From Microvirga terrae (lineage in GTDB: Bacteria; Pseudomonadota; Alphaproteobacteria; Rhizobiales; Beijerinckiaceae): a DNA stretch of 64,000 nucleotides. A program made the position numbers and the translations under genes. The notes under the pieces were generated by a model. It ran no database searches. It worked only from the letters and a program-made list of their open reading frames with translations, and was not told the DNA's origin. The stretch spans positions 992,001 through 1,056,000 of the forward strand of contig NZ_CP102845.1 of NCBI RefSeq assembly GCF_013307435.2. Reading direction: 5' to 3'. Every line of letters begins with the position of its first letter. The first letter of the stretch is position 1. Of the stretch, positions 52,300-61,782 are shown piece by piece.

Positions 52300-53787
52300 A
52301 TGACCCGCCACCCGACGACACTGACCTTTGCACTGCTCGCCTCGGCCTTGTGCCAGTTCCCGCCCGCCCTGGCGCAGCAGCCGGCCGCCCCGCCCTTGGT
52401 CGAGCAGATCAACAAGGGCAACTGGCTGCCGCAGACCGAGGCCGAGGCGCTGCGCGACGAGCTCTTCTACCAGCGGGCCGTCCATGCCTACATCACCATG
52501 CTGCCGGCCCTGAACCTCATCGGCATGCGCGACGGCTCGGAAGCGACCTTCGGCAAGGGTTACAACGTCCTGCCGATCTGGAAGGAGCGGATGGACTCGC
52601 GCACCTGGATTCCGACGCCCAATGGCGACGTCATCTACTCGTTGGGTTTCCTCGACCTGAAGGAGACCGGCCCGCTTGTCGTCGCCGCGCCGCATGATGT
52701 CATCGGCATGTTCACCGATATCTTCCAGCGCACGATCACCGATGTTGGCCTGATCGGCCCCGATCAGGCACGTGGCGGGCTCTATCTCCTGCTGCCGCCG
52801 GATTACGACGGCGCGATCCCGCAGGGCTACTTCGCGTTCAAGTCCCCGACCTACAATGTCATGCTGTTCTTCCGCACCGTCATGGGAAAGGGCGCGACGG
52901 CACCGGACCCGAAACCGGCCGTTGCGCTGGCGGAGCAGACGCGCATCTACCCGCTCTGGGCTCCGGAAAAGGACACGAAGCCCATGCAGTTCCCGAACGG
53001 CAGCGGCAAGCGCATCCAGATGATGTATCCGGTCGATAATGCCTACTGGACGAAGCTGAAGGGGTTCGTCGACCACGAGCCCGTCTCGGCCATCGATCCC
53101 GAGTTGCGCGGCGTGCTGGCCTCGATCGGCATCGTCAAGGGCCAGCCGTTCAATCCAACCGCGAAGCAGAAGGACCTGCTGAAGAAGGCGGTCGAAACAG
53201 CGCCGAAGATGATCCTGGCCCTGCGCCAGCTCGGCCGCCCTGACGAGCGAAATCTCTATTACAACGACAGGCTGTACGAGAACGTCTGGGCTGGCGCCAC
53301 GTCCGAATGGCTCCAGAGCAGCTATCTCGATGTCGACCAGCGGGCCGGCTTCTTCCAGATCGCCTTCTCGTCCGCGCCGGCCATGGTCATGCACACGCTG
53401 GGCGCGGGATCCAAATATCCCACGACGCGCCGGGACGCGAACGGCGAGTTCCTGAACGGCTCGAATACCTACAGGCTGCGCCTGCCCCCCGATGCGCCGG
53501 CCGCGCTGTTCTGGGCCGTCACCCTCTACAACATCACCGACGGAACCATGGTGGAAACCCCGCAACTGATGCCGTCGGTCAACAGCCTGAATGAGGCCGT
53601 GGCGAAGAACGGGGACGGCTCGATCGACCTGTGGTTCGGCCCGTCGAAGCGGGCGAATGCACCGGACACGAACTTCATCCAAACGATCAACGGCCGAAAC
53701 TTCATCGCCACGGTGCGCCTCTATGGCACGGGCGCCGCGTTCTTTGACCAGAGCTGGAAGCCGGATGACGTCGTGAAAGTGAATTGA
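52300..53787 (+). CDS. DUF1254/DUF1214 domain protein, secreted
   Basis: A 495-residue protein with a signal peptide (TFALLASALCQFPPALAQ, cleavage near ALA-QQP), an N-terminal DUF1254 region (YITMLPALNLIGMRDGSEAT, WIPTPNGDVIYSLGF) and a C-terminal DUF1214 region (WAVTLYNITDGTMVETPQL). ATG 52300 is favoured by AAGGA upstream; ATG 52282 is an in-frame alternative. Function of the family is unknown. The following gene is a related DUF1254 copy, so this may be a tandem pair. Confidence 0.88.
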   Translation: MTRHPTTLTFALLASALCQFPPALAQQPAAPPLVEQINKGNWLPQTEAEALRDELFYQRAVHAYITMLPALNLIGMRDGSEATFGKGYNVLPIWKERMDSRTWIPTPNGDVIYSLGFLDLKETGPLVVAAPHDVIGMFTDIFQRTITDVGLIGPDQARGGLYLLLPPDYDGAIPQGYFAFKSPTYNVMLFFRTVMGKGATAPDPKPAVALAEQTRIYPLWAPEKDTKPMQFPNGSGKRIQMMYPVDNAYWTKLKGFVDHEPVSAIDPELRGVLASIGIVKGQPFNPTAKQKDLLKKAVETAPKMILALRQLGRPDERNLYYNDRLYENVWAGATSEWLQSSYLDVDQRAGFFQIAFSSAPAMVMHTLGAGSKYPTTRRDANGEFLNGSNTYRLRLPPDAPAALFWAVTLYNITDGTMVETPQLMPSVNSLNEAVAKNGDGSIDLWFGPSKRANAPDTNFIQTINGRNFIATVRLYGTGAAFFDQSWKPDDVVKVN

Positions 53788-53841
53788 AGCAGTCAAAGCA
53801 GGGGCGATGCCGCGTCAAAGCGAACCGCAACGGAGAGCCCG

Positions 53842-55389
53842 ATGAAAAATCCCGACACCCTGTCCACCACCCGTCGCGACGCCCTGAAGGGCGGCCTCGG
53901 CGCGGCATCGCTCGCCGCGCTCGGCGCCCGGGCGGCCGTTCCCGCCACCGTAGCGACGGCCGCGGCTGCCGTCACGGCCGGCACGGCGCTAGGGCAGGAG
54001 GCTCCGGCATCCAGCGCGACGGTCACGCAGCCAGCCACCGGCATCGACATGCACCCGGGCTACGCCCGGACAATCGCCCAGATGGCCTATGTCTGGGGCT
54101 GGCCGATCGTGAACATGATCAACCGAAGGGCCAGGATCACGCAGGCCCCGCATCCAGGGTTGCTGGGCGGCATCCTGCCCGCGGCGCCACGCGGCCAGAT
54201 CGGGATGCTGCACGACTATATCGAGCCGTCGCAAACGTTCATCGCCTGTCCCAACCAGGACGTCGTCTACGGTCTCGGTTTCTTCTCGCTCGATGAGGAG
54301 CCGGTCGTCATCCAGGTGCCGGATTTCGGGGACCGCTTCTGGGTCTATGCCCTGTACGATGCACGAACCGATCAGTTCGGCCACCTCGGCAAGCCCTACG
54401 GGTCGAGACCCGGCTTCTATCTCCTCGCGGGTCCACGATGGAGTGGCCTGAAGCCAAATGGCATCACGGAGGTCTTCCGGTCGCCGACCACGCTCGGCAA
54501 CGCGATTCCGCGTGTGTTCATGGATGACACGCCCGAGGACAGGAAGGCGATCCAGGCGGTGATCAACCAGGTCGTCGTGTATCCGCTCAAGGACTTCACC
54601 GGCACGATGAAGACGATCGAATGGGACAGGTAACCGAACATTCCCGTTCCGGCATCGGAAAACAGTGGCAGCGGCGCCGAAACCAGGTGGGTCATTCCCG
54701 AGAAATTCTTTGACCAGCTCGGCGACGCCATCGCGATTGCCGACCCTCTGCCGGGCGAACAGGCGATGTATGGACAATTCCGATTGCTGCTCGATGCGGC
54801 GGCGAACGATCCCGAGCTGAAAAAGCTTCTGAGCGCGACTGCCGTCGAGACCGAGGAGAATGTCATCCAGCCATTCCATGAGTGGAGGCATAACGGGCGC
54901 CCGGTCGGCAACAACTGGAACCGGTCTCTCAACAACGCGCAGTATGGCGTGGATTACTTCAACCGGACAGCGACGTCCAAATCGAACATGTTCGAAAACC
55001 GTCCCAACGAGACGCAGTATTTTTACACGGACCATGACGGCGCTGGCGGTCAGTTGACCGGTAGCGGCAACTACGAGATTACGTTCGCAGCCGGACAGGA
55101 GCCGCCGGTCAATGGTTTCTGGTCGTTGACCTTGTACAACGAGCACCATTTCTTCCACCCCAACGACCTCAAGCGGTACTCGCTCGGGACCAAGAACAAG
55201 ACCCTCAAGCGCAACCCCGATGGTTCCCTGACGCTCTATGCCGGCGCGAAGGCGCCGGGCGGGGACAAGGATTCGAACTGGCTGCCGGCGCCCGATGGCA
55301 CGTTCTCGCTCTACATCCGTGCCTATTGGGGCAAGGAAGGCATCCTCGACGGCTCGTGGAGGCCGCCGGTCATTCGAAAGGTGGCATGA
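53842..55389 (+). pseudogene. DUF1254/DUF1214 protein with an in-frame stop codon
   Basis: One continuous reading frame interrupted only by TAA at 54631-54633. The first part (263 codons) has a twin-arginine-like leader ([19 protein letters not shown]) and the DUF1254 region ([36 protein letters not shown]). Past the stop the same frame continues [20 protein letters not shown] and ends with the DUF1214 region ([20 protein letters not shown]). A single T-to-A change (TTA to TAA) would explain the break. Recoding is less likely. Confidence 0.85.
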
Positions 55390-55675
55390 AGCGGCGCCGA
55401 GGTCGCCTGATGGTGGCGGTTATCGGTATCTCCCAGGTTGTCGGGGCCGGCGCAGGAATGGCAGCTAATGGCACGGGGCTGACCTTGCCCATCCGCCTGC
55501 ATTCGCAGCGCGAGCGGACCTTCGCACAATCTTCCGAAGACCTCCTTGTTTGAGTGCCCTGGCGATAGCCATGACCCTTGGAAAGGAGCAGTATCACCCC
55601 GGGAGGGAAGCTAGGCGCTGCGTACTAGGGAGCTGTGGAGGCTTTTCCGTCCCTGAAAATGAGCAGGAGATCCTC

Positions 55676-56470
55676 ATGAGGACAATCGTGGCAGCAGCAT
55701 TCTGGGCGTTGGTGATGACCACAAGCTCGTACGCAGCAATCAGGGAGGAGCCGGTCACGTACCAGGACGGCACCACGACCATGAGGGGCTTCGTCGTCTA
55801 CGACGATGCAGTTCAGGGCAAGCGTCCCGGTATCATCATGGTGCACGAGTGGTGGGGCATCACCAAGCACATGCACACCGAGGCGCAGAAGTTCGCGCAA
55901 CAGGGCTACACCGCGTTCATTGCCGACATGTACGGGGACGGGAAGGTCGCCGACAATCCCAATGACGCCGGCGCCTTAGCGACTCTCGTCATGAAGGACC
56001 CGAAGGTGATGGAAGCGCGCTTTGGTGCCGCGCAAGCTCAACTTGCTCGACATCCCTCCGTTGACCCGACGCAGATCGGTGCGGTTGGCTACTGCTTTGG
56101 TGGCGCTGTCGTGCTGAACATGGCTCGTGCCGGCGCCGACCTCGATGCGGTGGCCGGATTCCACGCCACGCTCGGCCTCAACACACCCGCGCCTGCGCCT
56201 GGCACGGTCAAGGCCAAGGTCCTTGTTCTGAATGGGACCGACGATCCGTTTGTGAAACGCGAGGAGTACGAGGCGCTTAAGAAGGACTTCGATGCGGCGA
56301 AGGCTGAGTACCGGGTCATTGAATATCCTGGGGCGGCGCATGCTTTCACCAACCCGGAGGCCACAGAACTCGGCCGGAAGTTCAACCTGCCGCTTCGGTA
56401 CGACGCACAGGTGGACCAAGCGGCGAAGGGCGAAGCATTGAAATTCTTCAAAGTCAGCCTTCAGAAGTAG
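55676..56470 (+). CDS. Dienelactone hydrolase family protein, secreted
   Basis: Alpha/beta hydrolase of 264 residues with a signal peptide (RTIVAAAFWALVMTTSSYA). The dienelactone hydrolase triad is visible: nucleophilic cysteine in GAVGYCFGGAVVLNMA, aspartate in NGTDDPFVKRE and histidine in YPGAAHAFTNPEATELG. ATG 55676 is chosen for CAGGAG 8 bp upstream; an in-frame start at 55550 adds a non-signal leader. Followed by a 13-bp hairpin terminator. Confidence 0.9.
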   Translation: MRTIVAAAFWALVMTTSSYAAIREEPVTYQDGTTTMRGFVVYDDAVQGKRPGIIMVHEWWGITKHMHTEAQKFAQQGYTAFIADMYGDGKVADNPNDAGALATLVMKDPKVMEARFGAAQAQLARHPSVDPTQIGAVGYCFGGAVVLNMARAGADLDAVAGFHATLGLNTPAPAPGTVKAKVLVLNGTDDPFVKREEYEALKKDFDAAKAEYRVIEYPGAAHAFTNPEATELGRKFNLPLRYDAQVDQAAKGEALKFFKVSLQK

Positions 56471-56483
56471 GGAGCTTCTCCGA

Positions 56484-56513
56484 GCACCGCAGCGTCGGCT
56501 GACGCTGCGGTGC
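56484..56513 (+). terminator. Hairpin terminator after the dienelactone hydrolase gene
   Basis: Perfect 13-bp stem (56484-56496 with 56501-56513) and 4-nt loop, 13 bp after the stop codon. No U-run follows. Confidence 0.6.
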
Positions 56514-56782
56514 AAGACATCAGGTGATCCGACCTTCCACATGTGCCTGGGGAGCGGACGTTTAGACAATTGCCCTCACGGACCGCGTTTGACCCACTGC
56601 GGACCATCCCGTGGTTGGGGCGTATGTCTGGAGAGAGCGCGGCATGCTACCGTCATAGCCAGAGCTTCGCATGGGACGCTTTCCATAATCCAAACTGGCT
56701 GGAAGGGTGTAGATTCGTCGCGTCGCGTTCAGGGCAGCGCTGGCCTGATGCCAGTCCCATTAACCTCCCTGAGGAGGTCACC

Positions 56783-56887
56783 ATGTACGCACGACTGACG
56801 ACGTTTCCCGTCAAGCCCGACAGGATGGATGACATGCTCCGCTGGCGTCAGGAGAGGGCCATCCAGCAACTCTATCCGGAACATTAA
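56783..56887 (+). pseudogene. 34-residue stub of an antibiotic-biosynthesis-monooxygenase-like protein
   Basis: Starts MYARLTTFPVKPDRMDDMLR with an excellent ribosome site (GAGGAGG, 4 bp before the ATG), then stops after WRQERAIQQLYPEH. The opening matches ABM-domain proteins of about 100 residues. The coding remainder is missing, so this is a 5' fragment that probably kept its expression signals. It could still be translated as a short peptide. Confidence 0.55.
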
Positions 56888-56954
56888 TCAAGGGATCGGC
56901 TTATAGTCCTTGTAGGCTGCCTCAGTATCTCCGCGTCCGCGCGTCGCGACACGT

Positions 56955-59243
56955 ATGGAGAGCAGCATGGAAAGCACAGTCGAGCTTCTGCCCAATGGCG
57001 GCATCATGGGCGCACGCGTGCGACACCACGATTGGGCTTCCACGTCCCTTGGCCCCATCGCAACGTGGCCTCAAAGCCTGAAGAGCCTCGTCAATCTGGT
57101 TTTGGCGGCGCCGCTCCCGATGAACCTGTTGTGGGGGCCAGAGCTCATCCAGATCTACAACGATGCCTATGCGCCGCTCATGGGGCTGAAGCATCCTGCC
57201 GGCTTGGGCCAGCCAGCGGCTGAGTGCTGGCAGGAGGTCTGGGAGGTCACCGGGCCGCTCTACGTGCGTGTGTTCGCGGGCGAGACGGTGGTCCTGGAAA
57301 ACAGCCAATGGATCTTGAACAGGCACGGCGTTCCGGAAACCGCCTGGTTCGACAACTATCTCACCCCGGTCCTCGATGAGAATGGCGCGGTCGGCGGCGC
57401 ACACGTCATAGCGTTCGAAACGACAGGGCGTGTCAAGGCTGCGATGGAGCGAGACCGGTCCGAGCAGGCAGTGCGGGCGAGCGAGCAGCGTCTGCAACGG
57501 GTCATCGAGACCGATGCGGTTGGCATGATCTTCTTTGACCATTCCGGCACGCTCGTCGACGCCAACGATGTCTTCCTGAACATGATGGGCTATACCCGCG
57601 CCGAGGTGGAGCGGCGCGAACTGACCTGGCGCCGACTGACCCCCGCAGAATGGGTAGGGGTCAGCGAAGAGCAAATGCAGAAGCTCGCCGCCACGGGACG
57701 GATTGGCCCCTACGAGAAGGAATACATCCTCAAGGACGGGTCACGTCGATGGATGCTGTTCGCTGGGCGCGATCTCGGGGATGGAACAACTGCGGAATAT
57801 TGCCTCGACATCACCGCCCGCAAGCAGGCCGAGGCTGCCCTAAAAACGAGTGAGACCCGGCTCCAGGCCGCCATCGATCTTGTTAGCCTGTCGCCCTACA
57901 CCTGGGACCCGGTCACGGGAGCGCTGGACTGGGATGCCCGGCTCAAGGCGATGTGGGGCCTGCCCCCGGATGCTCCTGTCGACCACGAGGTTTGGCTATC
58001 CGGCATTCATCCCGAAGATCGGCCGCGCGTCGAGGCCGCTATCGCCCAGTGCAGCGATCCCGCCGGTCCTGGGATCTACGCCATCGAGTACCGCGTGATC
58101 GGGATCGGGGATGGGATCGAGCGTTGGGTGTCCACCCACGGCCGGACCACCTTCGAGCATGGCTGTCCCGTTGCGTTCATGGGAGCCGCCTTGGACATCA
58201 CGGAACGCAAGCGGGCCGACGTGGCCCTGCGAGAGAGTGAGGAGCGCTTCCAGCAGTTCGCCGAGTACTCCCGCAACGTGCTGTGGATCGTCGACTTGGC
58301 GACGATGAACCTTGAATACCTGAGCCCCGCCTTTGAGGCCATCTGGGGCGAAACAATCGAAAGCACGCTTGGCGATCACGGTCGCTGGGGTCGCTTCCTC
58401 CATCTGGATGACCGGCAGCGGGTGTTCGATGCGCTTGATCAGGTCAGGCTGGGAGAGACGATCACGGAAGAGTTCCGCATCGTCCGTTCTGATGGGGCGG
58501 TGCGCTGGCTCCGCGATACCTTTTTCCCTATACGTGACGCGCAGGGCCGGATCCGCCGTGCCGGCGGCATTGCCCAGGACATCACCCGCCCTGACGGGCG
58601 CTTCGTCTACGTGGTCGATGCCGATGAGGTGTCGCGTCAGATCCTGACGAGCGGGCTGCGCGACGCCGGCTATGACGTGAGGGCCTTCCCGTCCGGCAAG
58701 GCTTTCCTGGAGGCAGCCCCGGCTCTCGCGGCCGGCTGCGTGGTGCTCGACATCCGCCAGCCCGAGGCGGGCGGTCTGAGCATCCCGCGGGAGCTCAAGG
58801 CCCGGCGCATCGGCCTGCCGGTGATCGTCCTGGGCGCGCTCCAGAGCGATGTAAAGTCTGCCGTGCAGGTGATGAAGGCCGGCGCGGTGGACGTCCTGTC
58901 CATCCCCTATGCTCCGGATGAGCTGCTGGCCGCCCTTGCGTCGGCCGCCGCTGACATCTCCCAGGCCGACGAGCGCGACCAGGAGGCCCACCGGGCCCGG
59001 GGACGCTTCGCCGAGATGCCGGTTCGCGAACGCGAGGTCCTGGAGGGCCTGCTGGCCGGCCAGACCAACAAGCAGATCGGGCGGGCCATCGGCCTCAGCC
59101 CGCGCACGGTGGAAACCCACCGCGCTCATGTCATGCAGCGCCTGGGCGCCAGGACGATCCCGGAGCTGGTGCGGATCGCCGCCCTGGCGGGCGTGCAGGC
59201 CCGCCCGCAGGTGAGCCGTGACGACGGGGCCGACAAACCTTGA
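56955..59243 (+). CDS. Hybrid PAS-PAS-PAS / receiver / LuxR-HTH response regulator lacking a kinase
   Basis: A 762-residue signalling protein. At least three PAS/PAC units cover about residues 40-550 (DAVGMIFFDHSGTLVDANDV; LWIVDLATMNLEYLSPAFEA). A receiver-like domain follows (FVYVVDADEVSRQILTSGLR; CVVLDIRQPEAGGLS), then a FixJ/LuxR helix-turn-helix (MPVREREVLEGLLAGQTNKQ, LSPRTVETHRAHVMQRL). No histidine kinase domain is present. The receiver keeps the aspartates, but the conserved lysine position reads LSIPYAP instead of xxKPF. It may sense ligands or redox directly and regulate transcription as one polypeptide. Confidence 0.88.
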   Translation: MESSMESTVELLPNGGIMGARVRHHDWASTSLGPIATWPQSLKSLVNLVLAAPLPMNLLWGPELIQIYNDAYAPLMGLKHPAGLGQPAAECWQEVWEVTGPLYVRVFAGETVVLENSQWILNRHGVPETAWFDNYLTPVLDENGAVGGAHVIAFETTGRVKAAMERDRSEQAVRASEQRLQRVIETDAVGMIFFDHSGTLVDANDVFLNMMGYTRAEVERRELTWRRLTPAEWVGVSEEQMQKLAATGRIGPYEKEYILKDGSRRWMLFAGRDLGDGTTAEYCLDITARKQAEAALKTSETRLQAAIDLVSLSPYTWDPVTGALDWDARLKAMWGLPPDAPVDHEVWLSGIHPEDRPRVEAAIAQCSDPAGPGIYAIEYRVIGIGDGIERWVSTHGRTTFEHGCPVAFMGAALDITERKRADVALRESEERFQQFAEYSRNVLWIVDLATMNLEYLSPAFEAIWGETIESTLGDHGRWGRFLHLDDRQRVFDALDQVRLGETITEEFRIVRSDGAVRWLRDTFFPIRDAQGRIRRAGGIAQDITRPDGRFVYVVDADEVSRQILTSGLRDAGYDVRAFPSGKAFLEAAPALAAGCVVLDIRQPEAGGLSIPRELKARRIGLPVIVLGALQSDVKSAVQVMKAGAVDVLSIPYAPDELLAALASAAADISQADERDQEAHRARGRFAEMPVREREVLEGLLAGQTNKQIGRAIGLSPRTVETHRAHVMQRLGARTIPELVRIAALAGVQARPQVSRDDGADKP

Positions 59244-59442
59244 GTTCCAGCAGGCCCTGATCGCCCGAACGCCGCTGCAACACGATACGGAACAATCCCC
59301 GGTGACTACCGGATGCCGCGTTCATCCTGATCCCCGACACTGCCCCAATGGGCATGTGGCCATGCCGGGACCGCTGCGGATCGGCCGGGCCACATGCAGC
59401 ATCGAAGCTCTGAGGCAGCCAGGAAAAGGACGAGGAAAGCCC

Positions 59443-59967
59443 GTGACCTTATCAGTCTCTCAAGCAAGTTTGATCAACCGCCACGTGCTGATCGTCGAGG
59501 ACGAGTACTTCATTGCCGACGACGTCGCACAAGTTCTGGAGCGAGCTGGGGCGGCGGTGGTCGGACCGGCTCCGACCCGGGAGGCAGCGCTGGCCTTGCT
59601 GACGTCTGAAAGGGTCGACATTGCCGTTCTCGACATTGACCTGCATGGCGAACCGGTGTTCCCGGTCGCCGATTTTCTCAGGGCGCGAGTTATTCCCTTC
59701 ATCTTTGCGACCGGCTACAGCCAAGCTTCCCTGCCGGCCGAGTATCGAGACGTCGCGACTTGGGAGAAGCCATTCGACGCCTATGCCTTGGCACTGGCTC
59801 TCGCGAACCTGACGGGAGATGCCGCGAAATCCAGAGTAGGCTCAGACCTTTCGCTTGCGGCTCCGCCGACAGACCAACGCGCAATCCGCTCCTCACACCA
59901 GACAGAGGCCGGACCTAGGGCATCGGGCGATTACACGGCCGCATATCCACCAGCAGCCTTGCGGTAG
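59443..59967 (+). CDS. Stand-alone response regulator (receiver domain only)
   Basis: A 174-residue receiver protein with acidic pocket VLIVEDEYFIADDVAQVLE, phosphoacceptor in AVLDIDLHGEPV, threonine in FIFATGYSQASLP and lysine in TWEKPFDA, all intact. The C-terminal 45 residues are disordered-looking. GTG 59443 has GAGGAAA upstream; the longer in-frame leader from 59218 is not convincing. It directly follows the hybrid PAS regulator and may accept phosphate from a distant kinase of the HWE/HisKA2 type often linked with such receivers. Confidence 0.87.
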   Translation: MTLSVSQASLINRHVLIVEDEYFIADDVAQVLERAGAAVVGPAPTREAALALLTSERVDIAVLDIDLHGEPVFPVADFLRARVIPFIFATGYSQASLPAEYRDVATWEKPFDAYALALALANLTGDAAKSRVGSDLSLAAPPTDQRAIRSSHQTEAGPRASGDYTAAYPPAALR

Positions 59968-60070
59968 CTCCAGCACTCGTGCAGCGCGAAGTGATCGCAG
60001 ATGTGCTCACCCGCTTGAGCACCGGAGCCAGCCTACATCGCGTCCAGGTCGTGTTCGGCCGAGCCCGGGC

Positions 60071-61327
60071 TCATGGACAGATCAGCGGTACGGCTGCGCC
60101 AACAGGCATTCTTCCGCCATCACACCTTACAGGGTTTACCCTGACGGTAGGTTGCAGGCATTGCGCCAGTATCCGCAGTCCCTCCACGGCGGTCACGTCA
60201 TCAATGGTCAGTGCGGGAAACAAGGTCAGTGTCGTGTCCTCGGTAGTGATCAGAAGGCCGTTCTCGCGACAGCGAGTCTGAATGCGCTCGGCATATTCGG
60301 CATCACCAATATCGACCCCGACCGCCAGTCCCTGAACGCGCACCTCCGTTTGAGGGCCAAATGGCATCTGCAACAGGCGCTCCCGCATGAAAGCGCCGAT
60401 AGTGGCGACGTCGACCAGGATCTCGTCTCCTTGCTCTGCCCAGATCTGAAGATTCGCCAAAGCCGCCGCGACGCTGAGCGGATGCCAGCCATAGGTCGAA
60501 TAGACGCCGAGCTCCTGCATGGCCGCTGCAACCGCCCGGATGGTCAGCGTCGCCCCCATGGGAGCGTAACCCGCGGTGACAGCCTTGGCGAGACACACGA
60601 TGTCGGGTTTGAGGCCGAACAGCTCAAAGCCGAACATGCGACCCGTCCGGCCGAAGCCGGTCGCTACCTCATCGATGATGAGGAGTGTGCCGTAACGCCG
60701 GCACAACCTCTGGACGCCTCGCATGAAAGTGCGGTCTGGAATGAGGACGCCGAGATTGCAGATGATAGGCTCCATGATGAAACCGGCCACGTCCTCCCGA
60801 CTCAAAAGAGCCTCGACGCGCTCCAGGCGCGTGGCATCGAGCGGTGGCTTGATCTTGGCGGAGGATGGGCGCAGGCCCGGAATGCGCCCGCGGAGATGGG
60901 AGTCTCCGACGCCGCGATTAGCAATGGCATTGCCGTGATAACTGCCCTCGATGGCGACGAACTTGCTGCGCCCGGTATGCAGTATCGCCGCCTGCAGGGC
61001 GATGTCCACGGCCTCGCTGCCGCCGGCCGCTCGAAAGCACTGCGTCAGCCTACCGCCCGCGAGTTGTGTCAGGCGGTCAACCAACTCTGCCCAGGGTTGG
61101 TAGCGATAATAGGGATGGACGTACGTCGGGCCGTCGAAGTCGCGGATTGCCGCAATGATGTCCTTGCGCCTCCAGCCAAGATTGCCAACGCACCAGCCGG
61201 CCGTGAAGTTGATATAGCGGCGGCCGTTCGCGTCGAAGATGAGGCTGCCCTCGGCGCGCGTCACGACGAGGTCTTCCATCCCGGCCTCATTAGCGGGGGC
61301 TTTCCGTTCCCGCACTCTGGCTTCCAT
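60071..61327 (-). CDS. Class III PLP-dependent aminotransferase
   Basis: A 418-residue aminotransferase of the ornithine/GABA/glutamate-1-semialdehyde family. It shows the entry GSLIFDANGRRYINFTAGW, phosphate-binding GGSEAVDIALQAA, EGSYHGNAIA, the IIDEVATGFGRTGRMFG cofactor motif and PLP lysine in VCLAKAVTAGYAPMGA. The reading ends with an unusual tail (VGAAVPLICP). It stands alone, with empty DNA upstream. Substrate undecided. Confidence 0.88.
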   Translation of the reverse strand: MEARVRERKAPANEAGMEDLVVTRAEGSLIFDANGRRYINFTAGWCVGNLGWRRKDIIAAIRDFDGPTYVHPYYRYQPWAELVDRLTQLAGGRLTQCFRAAGGSEAVDIALQAAILHTGRSKFVAIEGSYHGNAIANRGVGDSHLRGRIPGLRPSSAKIKPPLDATRLERVEALLSREDVAGFIMEPIICNLGVLIPDRTFMRGVQRLCRRYGTLLIIDEVATGFGRTGRMFGFELFGLKPDIVCLAKAVTAGYAPMGATLTIRAVAAAMQELGVYSTYGWHPLSVAAALANLQIWAEQGDEILVDVATIGAFMRERLLQMPFGPQTEVRVQGLAVGVDIGDAEYAERIQTRCRENGLLITTEDTTLTLFPALTIDDVTAVEGLRILAQCLQPTVRVNPVRCDGGRMPVGAAVPLICP

Positions 61328-61782
61328 AGCGAGCCTCGATCGTTCGGCTTGGGCGGTCTAGGGATCCGGCAAAAGGTGGTAGTCAGCGTTCGTTCCGCAG
61401 CCCAGGATCCGTTACGCCAACCGGATGAGGAACAACTGTCGGCTTGCCTCCGGGGTGGACATAAGATCCTGTGGCCTAACAGGTGATGCAACAAAAGTAT
61501 CCGTGATCCAGCGTTAGGCGATTGCCTACCACGGCGATGTCTATCTGGCCATGACGGTTGCTCCCTCAGTGATAGTCCCTAGGAACGGCACCCCGCTGCC
61601 TATCATTTCTCGACATCCGATGACTTGGCTCGACCGACCACTCATTGGGCAGGCCTGGCACGTACTGGCCAAGGGAAATCATAGCAGTTCGGGCGCTTCT
61701 CCCCACCTCGTGCTGGCAGACGGGGCTGTGCTCATGAGGCACTGCCCTATCAACCCACCTCGCATTGAACGGAGACGGATCC
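61328..61782. other. Gene-poor interval between divergent genes
   Basis: About 455 bp. It should hold promoters for the leftward aminotransferase and the rightward PfpI-like gene. No convincing ORF, palindrome or repeat was found. Confidence 0.5.

Noticed and set aside
42798..55389. Programmed frameshifting or stop-codon recoding as an explanation for the three broken genes
   Set aside because: No slippery heptamers, stimulatory hairpins or recoding signals were apparent; mutation or base-calling error is simpler.
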